A DNA stretch of 64,000 bases, taken from assembly GCA_964438865.1 (NCBI GenBank), contig CAYTMI010000007.1:1-64000 (forward strand). The letters are read 5' to 3'. The notes under the pieces are model-generated. The model saw only the letters and a program-made list of their open reading frames with translations, was not told the DNA's origin and did no database searches. Each line of letters opens with the position of its first letter. Within the stretch, counting starts at the first letter, position 1. This document shows, one piece after another, positions 8,215 through 17,397 of the stretch. Position numbers and translations under genes: made by a program. This stretch comes from G016234445 sp964438865. GTDB lineage: Bacteria > Chloroflexota > Dehalococcoidia > Tepidiformales > Tepidiformaceae.

Positions 8215-9042
8215 CTAGCCGCGCCGCGGGAACTTCCGCGGGTCCGAATACTCCGGTTCGCGCTTCTCGAGGAAGGCGTTGCGGCCCTCTTTCCCCTCGT
8301 CGCTCATGTAGAACAGCATCGTCGCGTTGTGGGAGAGTTCCGTAATCCCTGCCATCCCGTCGAGTTCGGCGTTGAACGAAGACTTGAGCATCCGGAGGGC
8401 GATCGGGCTCATCCGGAGCATCTCCTTCGCCCACTTCACGCCCTCGGCTTCGAGGCGGTCCAGCGGCACCACGGCGTTGACGAGGCCCATGTCCAGCGCC
8501 TCTTTCGCGTCGTACTGGCGGCACATGTACCAGATTTCGCGGGCCTTCTTCTGCCCGACGTTGCGCGCCAGTTGGATGGCCCCGAATCCTCCGTCGAAGC
8601 TCCCGACCTTCGGGCCGGTCTGGCCGAAGCGGGCGTTCTCGGCCGCTATCGTTATGTCGCAAATAACGTGCAGCACGTGCCCGCCGCCAATCGCGTACCC
8701 GGCCACCAGGGCGACCACCGGCTTCGGCATCGAGCGGATCAGCTTGTGGAGGTCGGTCACGTTCAGGCGGGGGACGTCGTCTTCGCCCACATAGCCGCCG
8801 TGCCCGCGCACCCGCTGGTCACCCCCGGAACAGAAGGCCCGGCCGCCTTCGCCCGTAAAGAGGACGACGCCCACCTCCGGGTCTTCCCGGGCGCGGGCGA
8901 AGGCATCGAGCATCTCGAAGACCGTCTTCGGCCGGAAGGCATTGTGGACCTCCGGCCGGTTGATGCTGACGCGGGCGATCCCGTCCGCCTTCTGATAGAG
9001 GATGTCTTCATAGGTCGCGGCGGTCTGCCACTCAAAGGTCAT
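8215..9042 (-). CDS. menB: 1,4-Dihydroxy-2-naphthoyl-CoA synthase
   Basis: A 275-residue crotonase-fold enzyme that closes the naphthoate ring. It has the MenB-specific pattern SGGDQRVRGHGGYVG, the oxyanion loop AGYAIGGGHVLH, and FGQTGPKVGSFDGG, which separates MenB from ordinary enoyl-CoA hydratases. The ATG at 9042 (MTFEWQTAATYEDILYQK) overlaps the menH stop as ATGA. Confidence 0.96.
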   Translation of the reverse strand: MTFEWQTAATYEDILYQKADGIARVSINRPEVHNAFRPKTVFEMLDAFARAREDPEVGVVLFTGEGGRAFCSGGDQRVRGHGGYVGEDDVPRLNVTDLHKLIRSMPKPVVALVAGYAIGGGHVLHVICDITIAAENARFGQTGPKVGSFDGGFGAIQLARNVGQKKAREIWYMCRQYDAKEALDMGLVNAVVPLDRLEAEGVKWAKEMLRMSPIALRMLKSSFNAELDGMAGITELSHNATMLFYMSDEGKEGRNAFLEKREPEYSDPRKFPRRG

Positions 9043-9881
9043 GTTGCGACTCCGTGTTGTTCGGCTCCCTCGACGCTTTCGAGGAAGCCGCGAATGAGTT
9101 CCAGGCACCGGCCGGGCTGTTCGAGTTGGGCGGCATGGCCGGCTCCGTCGACCACTTCGCACCGCGCCCTCGGCATCGCCATCGCCATCTCACGGCCCTG
9201 GGCGACGTACTTTGCGTCTTCCGACCCGGCGAGGAGAAGTGTTGGCATGGTCAGCGAGCCGAGGCGCTGGTGCAACGGCTCCTGCGCTCCCGCCCCCATC
9301 CCCCGAAGGCTGTTGGCCAGCCCCGTCGCCGAATTCCGCAGCCGCCCGGCGCGGACGCTCGACTGGACCTCGGCCGGCAGCAGCTTCTGGGTCGCGAAGA
9401 GCGGGATGCTCTCCCAGTAGTCGACGAACGCCTCCACACCCTCCGCTTCGATCCGGCGGGCGAGCACTTCGTCGGCCGCCCGGCGGGCCATGCGGTCTTC
9501 CACACAGTCGATCCCCGGCGACGCACCGATGAGAGCGAGACCGCGAACCGCTTCCGGGTAGGCGGCCGCGACATGCAGCGCCGTCCGGCCGCCCATCGAG
9601 TAGCCCAGCCAGTGGGCGCGGGCGAACCCGAGACTTCCGGCGGCGTTGACGAGGTCGGCGACGCACATTTCCATCGCGTAATGGTCGAGTTCGGCGGGGG
9701 AATCCGAGAGGCCGTGCCCGGCGATGTCGAAGGCCACAAGCGTCCATCTGTCCGCGAGCGGGGTGAGCGAGGACCATGACCTTGCTGAGCCGGTGAAGCC
9801 GTGCAGCAGCACGAGTGGCGGACCTGACCCTTCGACCTCGACATTCAGCGCGAACCCGGGCTCGACGGCGATGCGGGTCAC
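9039..9881 (-). CDS. menH: SHCHC synthase (alpha/beta hydrolase)
   Basis: A 280-residue alpha/beta-hydrolase. The nucleophile is Ser95 in GYSMGG, with the acid Asp222 (AGSEDAKY) and His249 (GAGHAAQ). LLHGFTGSARSW forms the oxyanion side. MenH removes pyruvate from SEPHCHC to give SHCHC. The generic fold would not fix the function, but it lies between menD and menB with 4-base overlaps on both sides, which makes MenH the natural reading. Confidence 0.9.
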   Translation of the reverse strand: MTRIAVEPGFALNVEVEGSGPPLVLLHGFTGSARSWSSLTPLADRWTLVAFDIAGHGLSDSPAELDHYAMEMCVADLVNAAGSLGFARAHWLGYSMGGRTALHVAAAYPEAVRGLALIGASPGIDCVEDRMARRAADEVLARRIEAEGVEAFVDYWESIPLFATQKLLPAEVQSSVRAGRLRNSATGLANSLRGMGAGAQEPLHQRLGSLTMPTLLLAGSEDAKYVAQGREMAMAMPRARCEVVDGAGHAAQLEQPGRCLELIRGFLESVEGAEQHGVAT

Positions 9882-11617
9882 AGGACAGCCGCTCCCGCCG
9901 GCTGCCAGGCGGCCCGGCAGGCGGCGTCCCAGGCCTCACGGTGCATGGCGGCGTTCCGGGCGCGGTCAGTCGGCACTTCGATGATCCTGAGTCCGCCCCC
10001 GCCGCCACTCGCGAGCGCCTGGCGGAAGTCCGGCCAGTCCCCCGTCCGGGTGTAGTCGGCGCCGTAGAGGTCCGCGGCATGCCGGAAGTCGAGGCCCGAC
10101 GGCGTCCCCCACCACTCCTCGAAGACCGAAGGGTGAGCCGCCTGGGGAAGGTAGTGGAAGATGCCGCCGCCTTCGTTGTTCACCAGCACAACCGTGAGGT
10201 CGAGAGCGTGGCGCTTCGCCGCCCAGAGGCCGTTCATGTCGTGATAGAAGGAGAGGTCGCCGATGACCAGCACGACCCGGCCCTCGCGCGCGGCCGCCGC
10301 CCCCACCGCGCTCGAGACCACACCGTCGATCCCGTTCGCCCCGCGGTTTGCGACCAGGTTGAGCGGCCGGGCATCAGACGCGACGAACGAGTCCATGTCA
10401 CGCACGGGCATGCTGTTGCCAGCGACAATGGTCGAGCCCGGCGGGAGCGCCTCCTGCAGTTCCGTGAAGACGCGCCCTTCGAACGGCTCCGCAAACAACG
10501 CCGCGGCCTCCCGCATCGCCGCCGACGCCCGCCGGCCGGTGGCGACCCAATCGCGGGTCCAGGGGCGGCTCGTCGTTGCCGGGAGTCCGCGGCGGAGCGC
10601 CTCGCAGACCAGGGCAGGATCCCCACCGAGGAAGTGCGTCGTCAGGGCGTCCGGGTCGCGCCAACCCCCGGGCAGGTCGCAGAGGATGTGGGTTGCGCCT
10701 CCCTGGCGCGCGACGAACTGGTTCAGCGCCTTTGAGGTCGGGACAGCGCCGAACCGGAGGATGACGTCGGGTGCCAGCCCGGCCGCGGAGGGGTCGCGGA
10801 GGAAGGCATCGTAGGAATCGATGACGCGCTCGCGGCTGTGCGGGCCGGTGCGCATGCCGCTGAGCGGGTCGGCGAGGACCGGCGCGTCGAGGCCCTCCGC
10901 CAGCCGGGCGATGGCCGCGGCCGGCAGCCCGCCCGTCTCCGGGCCGGTGACGATGAGGGGCCGTGCGCAGACCCGGAGTGCCGCCAACGCACCCTCAACG
11001 CCAGTCGGCTCGGCCGCGGTTCGCGGCGGCATGACCGTGTCCACGGCGACGCCGGATGGGGCCGGATGCAGCCCCGGCGGCAAGAGCAGCGGTTCGTCGA
11101 AGGGGAGATTCAGGTGGACCGGGCCAGCAATGCCGTCGAGCGCAGCGGCAACAGCGCGGGCGGCAAACGCTTCGAAGCGGACCACCGCCCGGGCCGCGGT
11201 CGGGAGGGGAAGATCCTGGAACCACTTCACGTGCGTGCCGTAGAGCCGTACCTGGTCGATCGTCTGGGCAGCGCCGACATCGCGCAGGTGCGGGGGTCGG
11301 TCGGTCGTGCAGACAATAAGCGGGACCCGGCTCAGGTTCGCCTCAGACACCGCGGGGAGGTAGTTGGCCGCCGCCGTCCCGGATGTGCAGACCAACGCCA
11401 CCGGCCGACCCGTCGCGCGCGCCAGCCCGAGGGCGAAGAACGCAGCCGAGCGCTCGTCGAGGTGGAGCCACGGCCGTATCGTCCGCTGCTCGGCCAGGGC
11501 GAGGGTCAAGGGCGTCGAACGGGACCCGGGGGAGACGCAGGCGTCGGTCACGCCGGCGCGCGCAAGGGCGGCGACGAACGCACGGGACGCCCGCGTGTTG
11601 GCCTCGGCCGTTTCCAT
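9878..11617 (-). CDS. menD: SEPHCHC synthase (ThDP-dependent)
   Basis: A 579-residue thiamine-diphosphate enzyme that adds the succinyl semialdehyde unit from 2-oxoglutarate to isochorismate. The N-terminus has the MenD signature VSPGSRSTPLTLALAE, and the ThDP/Mg motif GDLSFYHDMNGL is near residue 450. The ATG at 11617 lies one base after the menF stop; the longer frame upstream is a shadow of menF. Length is normal for MenD. Confidence 0.96.
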   Translation of the reverse strand: METAEANTRASRAFVAALARAGVTDACVSPGSRSTPLTLALAEQRTIRPWLHLDERSAAFFALGLARATGRPVALVCTSGTAAANYLPAVSEANLSRVPLIVCTTDRPPHLRDVGAAQTIDQVRLYGTHVKWFQDLPLPTAARAVVRFEAFAARAVAAALDGIAGPVHLNLPFDEPLLLPPGLHPAPSGVAVDTVMPPRTAAEPTGVEGALAALRVCARPLIVTGPETGGLPAAAIARLAEGLDAPVLADPLSGMRTGPHSRERVIDSYDAFLRDPSAAGLAPDVILRFGAVPTSKALNQFVARQGGATHILCDLPGGWRDPDALTTHFLGGDPALVCEALRRGLPATTSRPWTRDWVATGRRASAAMREAAALFAEPFEGRVFTELQEALPPGSTIVAGNSMPVRDMDSFVASDARPLNLVANRGANGIDGVVSSAVGAAAAREGRVVLVIGDLSFYHDMNGLWAAKRHALDLTVVLVNNEGGGIFHYLPQAAHPSVFEEWWGTPSGLDFRHAADLYGADYTRTGDWPDFRQALASGGGGGLRIIEVPTDRARNAAMHREAWDAACRAAWQPAGAAVL

Positions 11618-11618
11618 G

Positions 11619-13019
11619 TCAGCTTTCCTTGAGGGCTTCCCAGAGTGGCCGCAGCTTGAGCTCGGTCTCCGCCAGTTCTTCCGCGGGGTCCGAACCGGCG
11701 ACGATGCCCGCGCCTGCGTAGAGGGTAGCGCATTCGCCGCGCACCAGCGCCGAACGGAGCGCCACCGCGAATTCACCCTCGCCCGCATCGTCCACCCAAC
11801 CGATCGGGGCCGCATACCAGCCGCGGTCCATCCCTTCCAGTCGCCGGATTGCCTCCCGTGAGCCTTCGCGCGGCCACCCTCCCACGGCTGGGGTCGGGTG
11901 CACCGCGGCCACGAGGTCGAAGATGTCGAAGCCGTTCGCAACTGGCCCGGCGACGGGCGTATAGAGATGCTGGATGTTCGCCATCCGCATGATCTCGGGC
12001 ACCGCCGGGGCGGAAAGGCGTTCGCAAAGCGGGCCCAGTGAGTCCCGCATCATGTCGACGACGAAGGCGTGCTCGGACCGCTCCTTGGCACTACCGAGAA
12101 GGTCGGCCGAGAGACGCGCGTCAACCACAGGGACGATGTTCCGGGGGCGCGAACCGGCGAGGCAGACGGCGGCAACGGTGCCTGCACGCAGCGAAACTAG
12201 CAGCTCGGGCGTCGCTCCCAGCCAGGCGTCCTCACCGACGGCGAACTTGAAGATGTAGCACCCCGCGTACCGCGCCGCCAGCCGGCTCAGCAGGGGGCCG
12301 TGGGCGATGGGGCGCGGCATGTTCACGCTCACGCTGCGGGCGAGGACGAGCTTTCGCCAGTCGCCGCCACGGATCTCGTGGACCGCTTCGGCCACGGCCA
12401 GTTTCCACGCTCCTTCCGCTGGCCAGGTGCCGGACGTTTCTCCCCGGTGGCGGCTCGGGTGGTCCCGGGATGCGCCAAGCGCTTCAAGTTCGCGATCGAT
12501 CTGTCGGGCGAGATCGCGCTCGTCCTCGGTACCGTCCAGGTCCCAGGTGAGCCTCCCGGACCAGGCATCCCCGTCTCGGTGCAACGTCACCCGCGGCGCG
12601 ACGAACTGCCAATCGCCAAAGGCCTGCCAGCGCTCGTCCCGGTTCGGCTGGGCGGGGTCGAAGCACATGCCCCCGAAAAGCCGCAACCGCGGGCCATCAT
12701 GGTCCCGGAGCGCCCTGGCCGCGACCGTAATCTCCCGCACGCGGGCGGCGACGGCTTCGGGGCCTTCTCCACGCTCTCCGCGAAGGCGCCGCGCCTCCCC
12801 GAATCCAAACGCTGCGCTCTCCTTCGCCGGCTGCTCCCAGGAGACGATCGCGCGTCCGCGCAGCCACTCGTCCCCGCGGGATCGGAGCGCGTCAACCGCC
12901 GCGGGCGGCAGTGGCGCTACCCGGAGCACCTCCGCCGGCGAACGCCCCCGCGAGAGCAACGATCGGGCGAGCACGGCTGCTGGGCTGGTGGCGGGCGTGG
13001 CGGCGGCAGGTGCTGACAT
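11619..13019 (-). CDS. menF: Isochorismate synthase
   Basis: A 466-residue chorismate-binding enzyme that converts chorismate to isochorismate, the first committed step of menaquinone synthesis. The C-terminal half has the family signatures KLVLARS, FKFAVGEDAWLGATPELL, SAKERSEHAFVVDMM, and VAAVHPTPAVGGWP, which is typical of isochorismate rather than anthranilate synthases. I chose the ATG at 13019 (MSAPAAATPATS); a TTG 12 bases upstream is possible. It is the first men gene, 49 bases after the SGNH hydrolase gene. Confidence 0.92.
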   Translation of the reverse strand: MSAPAAATPATSPAAVLARSLLSRGRSPAEVLRVAPLPPAAVDALRSRGDEWLRGRAIVSWEQPAKESAAFGFGEARRLRGERGEGPEAVAARVREITVAARALRDHDGPRLRLFGGMCFDPAQPNRDERWQAFGDWQFVAPRVTLHRDGDAWSGRLTWDLDGTEDERDLARQIDRELEALGASRDHPSRHRGETSGTWPAEGAWKLAVAEAVHEIRGGDWRKLVLARSVSVNMPRPIAHGPLLSRLAARYAGCYIFKFAVGEDAWLGATPELLVSLRAGTVAAVCLAGSRPRNIVPVVDARLSADLLGSAKERSEHAFVVDMMRDSLGPLCERLSAPAVPEIMRMANIQHLYTPVAGPVANGFDIFDLVAAVHPTPAVGGWPREGSREAIRRLEGMDRGWYAAPIGWVDDAGEGEFAVALRSALVRGECATLYAGAGIVAGSDPAEELAETELKLRPLWEALKES

Positions 13020-13068
13020 GGCGCACAGCAAGGGTAGCGCGTCCCTCGCTTCCGGGCTGTACGGCGGC

Positions 13069-13833
13069 TCACCCTATGGCGTCTGGCCGAGACCGGGACG
13101 GGGGCGTCGCCAGCACTTGGAGGACCATCTCGGCATATAGGCAGTGCCCCAGGACGCTGAGGTGGGAGCCATCGGGTGCGACACCCGTCACGGTCGCGTC
13201 CGCAGCCTCCAATGCCGTTTGGCCATCTGCCCAGAGGAAGCGATGGCCGGCGGCGGCCTCGCGCAAGATCGACTCGCATTGGCGCGTGGTCGTCATCATG
13301 CCCGGGTTCAACCGCTGCAACGCCTCGCTGAAGGCGGGGTATGAGACGGCCACCACCTGAATGTCTTCGAGGCGGGACAGCCTTCGGAAAATCTCCAGAT
13401 ACGTATCGGTCACCTCTTCGACAGCCGCGTGTGGTGCCACGCCGATCACTTTCCGGGCAAGCCGTTGCGTCCAGGAATTCACGGCCCCCACAGGTCCCCC
13501 CTTGCCCGATGTCCTCCGCTGCATGGCGTCCTCCGCGCGGAGGTACCAGCGGTAGGCCCGCTCCCCGAACCGCTGGCGTACGCGCAGCGACACATACCCG
13601 ACCGCAAAGGCGTAGGTGACCAAGGGGAGGAGCACGACGTCCGGCTGAGACGCTTCCACGGCTTCGGACACGAGGCCTGCCGCGCGGGGACCGTAAGGAG
13701 CAAGCCGCTTCTGTTCGAGGGCGACGGGTGCGCGGGCGGCGCTCTCCAGCCCGCTCCGTATCAGCCCTGGCCAGGTCTCCCCCTGGATCATCTGGCCCGC
13801 GGTGTCGCTGTTGCCCAGCAGGAGAATCTTCAT
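13069..13833 (-). CDS. SGNH/GDSL-type hydrolase
   Basis: A 254-residue protein beginning MKILLLGNSDTAGQMIQGE; the GNSD segment is block I with the nucleophile Ser. Near the C-terminus VAPDGSHLSVLGHCLYAE supplies the block V Asp and His of an SGNH esterase. The ATG at 13833 has a clear GGAGG upstream; the longer open frame is antisense shadow of the neighbour. It lies between the S9 peptidase (20 bases) and menF (49 bases), all on one strand. The substrate is unknown. Confidence 0.75.
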   Translation of the reverse strand: MKILLLGNSDTAGQMIQGETWPGLIRSGLESAARAPVALEQKRLAPYGPRAAGLVSEAVEASQPDVVLLPLVTYAFAVGYVSLRVRQRFGERAYRWYLRAEDAMQRRTSGKGGPVGAVNSWTQRLARKVIGVAPHAAVEEVTDTYLEIFRRLSRLEDIQVVAVSYPAFSEALQRLNPGMMTTTRQCESILREAAAGHRFLWADGQTALEAADATVTGVAPDGSHLSVLGHCLYAEMVLQVLATPPSRSRPDAIG

Positions 13834-13853
13834 GGAACGCCTCCGGGCGGACG

Positions 13854-15740
13854 CTACGCGAACAACACGTACTGCTTCAAGAAGCCCTGGACAGACGTGT
13901 AGAACTGCTCGATCGTCTCCGTCTTGCGCCAGCCGTGGCCTTCGCCCGGGTAGACGTGGTATTCGTGTGGCACCCCGCGCGCCTTCAACGAAGCGACGAT
14001 GGTGTCGCTCTGTTCCCGCGGGACAACGCGGTCGATTTCGCCCTGGAAGACGGCGATCGGGTCCACGATCTTCGCAGCGTGGAAGATGGGCGACCTCGCC
14101 CGGTAGACGGCCGCGGCTTCGGGGAGCGGCCCGAGGATCGTGTCCAGGTAGCGCTGTTCGAATTTGTGGGTATCGCTCGCCAGGGTGAACTGGTTCGCCA
14201 CGCCGAAGAGGCACAGCCCGGCCTTGTAGAAGCCCGGCAGTTCCACCAGCGACTGGAGGACGGTGAAGCCGCCGGCGCTGCCCCCCATGATCACCAGCTT
14301 CGTCCCATCAACGATGCCTTCATCGACCAGGTGCTGGGCTCCGAACTTGCAGTCCTGGACGTCGTAGATGCCCCAGCTTTCGCGGAGCTTGAGCATGTAT
14401 TCGCGCCCGTAGCCGGTGCTCCCACGGTAGTTCACGTGGAGGACCGCGTAGCCCCGGGTGGCGAAGAACTGGGCCTGGGCACTCCACGACGCCTGAGTCT
14501 GGCCAGTCGGCCCGCCGTGGACAAGGACGACGAGCGGAGGTTTGCCGCTCCCTTCGAAGCGCTCGCTCGCCGGGGGGAAGTAGAGGCCGTGCGCGTCTTC
14601 GCCGTCGAAAGACTTCCATGTGACCGGCTCGGGCTTCGAAAGCGCTCCCGCGCCGACGTTTTCGCCATCGCCCCGCCGCCGCACCGACGCCGCGTCGGCC
14701 TCCAGGTCGAAGACGACGACGCGGCCGGGGACGGTCCCGGCACTCGCGACACAGGCCACCCGATCCCCAGCCGGGGAAGCTGCGGGGAGCGCGATGGAGT
14801 CGTACCCGGCGCCGGCGGGAAGGTCTTCTACGCGCCCATTGCGGCGGACGCGAACGAGGGTGTCGAACCCGCGCTCGCCACGGACTGTGACAACATCCCC
14901 GCCGGGTAACACCGCGAAGTTGTGCTGGCCCTGGTTCCAGGCGGGCTCGCCGTAGTCGGCCGCGCCCTGGGTGAGCTGCGTGACCGCGCCCGTCGCGAGG
15001 TCCCTGCGATAGAGGTGCCCCCAGCCGGTCGCATCGGAGATGTAGTAGGCAGCGGCGCCGTCGGGCGAGAAGCCCGGCTGGAAGATCGAGACATCCTTGC
15101 CACCCGCTATGACCGCCGTCTTCGTCACCACCGGCAGCCCGCCTTCGGGGAACGCGAGGGCGGCCAGCTTCAGTTCGGTGCCGTCCCAGGGCATGTTGGG
15201 GTGGTCCCATTCGACCCAGGCGAGCCGGTCGCCGGACGGGTGCCAGGCCGGCTGCATGTAGAAATCGCGCCCTTCTCCCAGCCGCGCGGGCCAGTGCTTC
15301 CCGTCCGTATCGACCACGGCGATGGAGTCCACGTCTTCGTAGGTGTGGACGTAGGCCAGCCAGCGGCCGTCCGGCGAGACGACAGGGGTAGAGGCGGCGC
15401 CGAATGCGGGGGTGATCGGCCGCGCCTGCCCGCCCGCGAGTTCCTGACGGTAGATCCGCTGGTCGGCCTGGGCGACGAAGTAGGCGGCGCCGCGGGCGAG
15501 GGTGAAGTCGCCGCCGCCGTAGCCGACGAACGCGCGGACCGAAAGGTCGGTGGTCAGGTCGCGGGTGGCGCCGCCGTCGCCGTCCTGGACAACGAGCACA
15601 CCGCGGTCGGAGCGGCCTTCTACCCAGCCAAGGGTGCGGCCATCCGTATCCCAGCAGGGTTCGGAGAGGCGAAGGGAGACGGAGAGACTCGCCGGGGTGA
15701 TGGGGCTGTCCCAGAGGCCGTACATCCTGTGTTCACGCAT
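13854..15740 (-). CDS. S9-family prolyl oligopeptidase (acylaminoacyl peptidase-like)
   Basis: A 628-residue peptidase. The first about 370 residues form a beta-propeller (TolB-like repeats such as SPDGRWLAYVHTYED and WHPSGDRLAWVEWD). The C-terminal alpha/beta-hydrolase domain has Ser488 in GGSAGG, Asp570 in GEIDRVVP and His602 in GEGHGW. The ATG at 15740 (MREHRMYGLWDSPITP) has GAGGGAG before it; the frame extending to 16076 is antisense to VapBC. No signal peptide, so it is probably cytoplasmic. It heads the minus-strand run that continues into the men genes. Confidence 0.88.
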   Translation of the reverse strand: MREHRMYGLWDSPITPASLSVSLRLSEPCWDTDGRTLGWVEGRSDRGVLVVQDGDGGATRDLTTDLSVRAFVGYGGGDFTLARGAAYFVAQADQRIYRQELAGGQARPITPAFGAASTPVVSPDGRWLAYVHTYEDVDSIAVVDTDGKHWPARLGEGRDFYMQPAWHPSGDRLAWVEWDHPNMPWDGTELKLAALAFPEGGLPVVTKTAVIAGGKDVSIFQPGFSPDGAAAYYISDATGWGHLYRRDLATGAVTQLTQGAADYGEPAWNQGQHNFAVLPGGDVVTVRGERGFDTLVRVRRNGRVEDLPAGAGYDSIALPAASPAGDRVACVASAGTVPGRVVVFDLEADAASVRRRGDGENVGAGALSKPEPVTWKSFDGEDAHGLYFPPASERFEGSGKPPLVVLVHGGPTGQTQASWSAQAQFFATRGYAVLHVNYRGSTGYGREYMLKLRESWGIYDVQDCKFGAQHLVDEGIVDGTKLVIMGGSAGGFTVLQSLVELPGFYKAGLCLFGVANQFTLASDTHKFEQRYLDTILGPLPEAAAVYRARSPIFHAAKIVDPIAVFQGEIDRVVPREQSDTIVASLKARGVPHEYHVYPGEGHGWRKTETIEQFYTSVQGFLKQYVLFA

Positions 15741-15763
15741 GGTTGCAACTCCCTCGTTCCCGA

Positions 15764-15803
15764 TTGCCGGGCAAGTGTTGAGTATGGCAGTATGATCGGT
15801 ATG
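15764..15803 (+). promoter_or_regulatory. vapB promoter with three GTATG direct repeats (candidate operator)
   Basis: TTGCCG (15764-15769), an 18-base spacer and CAGTAT (15788-15793) lie 7 bases before the vapB ATG at 15801. Three copies of GTATG begin at 15782, 15790 and 15799. RHH antitoxins often bind tandem short repeats overlapping their own promoter, so these may be the autoregulatory site. The repeats are short, so chance is possible. Confidence 0.35.
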
Positions 15804-16052
15804 AAGCGCACAACGATCACGTGGCCGGATGAACTTGCAGACGCCGTAGGCCGGGAGGCGAGGCGCCGCCGGGTCTCCGTTTCCGAGGTTGTGCGGGAGT
15901 CCGTCGAAGCGCATATCCGGCGAAGGCCCCACGCGGTTCGGCGCATCCCGTGGGCCGGCATGATCGACGACCCGCTGGCTCCCGCCGCTGCCGACCTCGA
16001 TGCCTTCCTCGCCGAAAACTGGGCGGATGACATTGATCGCGATCGTGGATAG
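15801..16052 (+). CDS. vapB: VapB-type ribbon-helix-helix antitoxin
   Basis: An 83-residue protein. The first about 45 residues are an RHH DNA-binding domain: beta strand KRTTITWP, then helices ELADAVGREARRRR and SVSEVVRESVEAHI. The C-terminus is acidic and probably wraps the toxin. An ATG nine bases earlier (15792) is an alternative start. It overlaps vapC by 26 bases, the usual arrangement for coupled translation of antitoxin and toxin. Confidence 0.85.
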   Translation: MKRTTITWPDELADAVGREARRRRVSVSEVVRESVEAHIRRRPHAVRRIPWAGMIDDPLAPAAADLDAFLAENWADDIDRDRG

Positions 16053-16440
16053 CGGCCCGCTGGTCGCCTCGTTCAACCGCCGCGACCACTCCCATCGAGC
16101 TTCCCTTGCCGCGCTCGAGGCCCCCGAGTTCGACCTGGTGATACCGGCGATGGTCGTGGCCGAGGTCTGCTACCTCCTCCAGCGGATCGACACGCGTTAC
16201 GAAGCCGCGTTCCTGGACGGGCTGGCGGGCTTCGAAGTGCTGGCGCCGGAACCCGACGACTGGCACCGAATCGCCGAACTCGTGCGGCAGTACGCCGACT
16301 TCCCGCTGGGAGGCGCCGACGCGTCCGTGGTTGCGTTGGCCGAGCGTCTGAACACGGACACGATTATCACGCTGGACCGCCGCCACTTCGGCGCGATCCG
16401 CCCCCGGCACTGCGACAGTTTCCGCCTGCTCCCGGAGTAG
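16027..16440 (+). CDS. vapC: VapC-type PIN-domain ribonuclease toxin
   Basis: A 137-residue PIN-domain protein with the full acidic set: Asp8 (IVDSGP), Glu46 (VVAEVCYLL), Asp98 (GGADASVVALAE) and Asp117 (TLDRRHF). VapC toxins cut tRNA or rRNA when free of VapB. The ATG at 16027 opens the PIN fold. The stop TAG is immediately followed by the stop of the opposing transketolase gene, with no base between them. The catalytic set looks intact, so the toxin is probably active. Confidence 0.9.
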   Translation: MTLIAIVDSGPLVASFNRRDHSHRASLAALEAPEFDLVIPAMVVAEVCYLLQRIDTRYEAAFLDGLAGFEVLAPEPDDWHRIAELVRQYADFPLGGADASVVALAERLNTDTIITLDRRHFGAIRPRHCDSFRLLPE

Positions 16441-17397
16441 CTACCGCTTGCGCGCGATGACGTCGCGGGCAGCCTGGGCCACCCTGGCCGGCGTCAGTTC
16501 AAAGTAGCCGAGCAACTCGTCCCACTTGCCGCTCGTACCGTACCGGTCGACGCCGACGAAGCTCATCGGCGCCGGGATCGTCTCCGCCAGCACCCGTGCG
16601 ACCGCTGAACCCAGCCCGCCGGTCGTCTGGTGCTCCTCGGCCGTGACGATCGCGCCCGTGTCGCGGGCGGCGGCGATGACGGCTTCGCGGTCGACGGGCT
16701 TCACGGTCGCCATGTTGAGGACGCGAGCCGAGATCCCTTCGTTCGCGAGGAAGTCCGCCGCTTTGACCGCAGCTTCGACGAGGATGCCGCAGGCAATGAG
16801 CGTGACATCGGAGCCGTCGCGCAGCCTGTTGGCGCGGCCAATTTCGAAGCCGTAGTCCCGGCCATAGATGACTGGCACCTTCGGGCGGCCGGTGCGGACG
16901 TAGGCCGGCCGCGTCGTCTTTCCGACCGCGACGATCGCCTGCCTCGCCTCTTCAAAGTCGGCGGGGACGATGACATCGAAGGGAATGAGCGAGGTCATCA
17001 ACGAGAGGTCTTCGATCGCCTGGGCGCTCATGCCGTCCTCGCCGACGGTGATGCCGCCGTGGCTGCCAACGCACTTCACGTTGAGGCCGCCCTTTGGCTG
17101 CGCCACCGACGTCCGCAACTGGTCGAAGCAACGGCCGGGGAGGAAGGCGGCAAAGCTCGCGATGAAGGCGGTCTTCCCCGCGGCGGCGAGCCCGGCAGCG
17201 ATGCCCACCATGTTGGCCTCGGCGATGCCGACGGTCATCCACCGGTCCGGGTGCTTATCGCCGAACTGGTAGCCCATCGTCGAGACGGAGAGGTCGGCGT
17301 CGATGGCGACGACGTCGACGCCGGCTTCCACCAGTTCGAGCAGGGCGAACGGGTAGGCTTCGCGGGTTGCGGCGGAAGTTGGGGTGGGTGCGCTCAT
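16441..17397 (-). CDS. Transketolase, C-terminal subunit
   Basis: A 318-residue protein covering the pyrimidine-binding and C-terminal domains of transketolase. It starts at the ATG at 17397, overlapping the upstream subunit gene as ATGA. The Glu that activates ThDP is expected in VGIAEANMVGIAAG, and FAAFLPGRCFDQLRT and SHGGITVGEDGMSAQ are family signatures. Together with the next gene it forms the split, two-polypeptide transketolase of the pentose phosphate pathway. A pyruvate dehydrogenase E1 beta is less likely given these motifs. Confidence 0.92.
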   Translation of the reverse strand: MSAPTPTSAATREAYPFALLELVEAGVDVVAIDADLSVSTMGYQFGDKHPDRWMTVGIAEANMVGIAAGLAAAGKTAFIASFAAFLPGRCFDQLRTSVAQPKGGLNVKCVGSHGGITVGEDGMSAQAIEDLSLMTSLIPFDVIVPADFEEARQAIVAVGKTTRPAYVRTGRPKVPVIYGRDYGFEIGRANRLRDGSDVTLIACGILVEAAVKAADFLANEGISARVLNMATVKPVDREAVIAAARDTGAIVTAEEHQTTGGLGSAVARVLAETIPAPMSFVGVDRYGTSGKWDELLGYFELTPARVAQAARDVIARKR

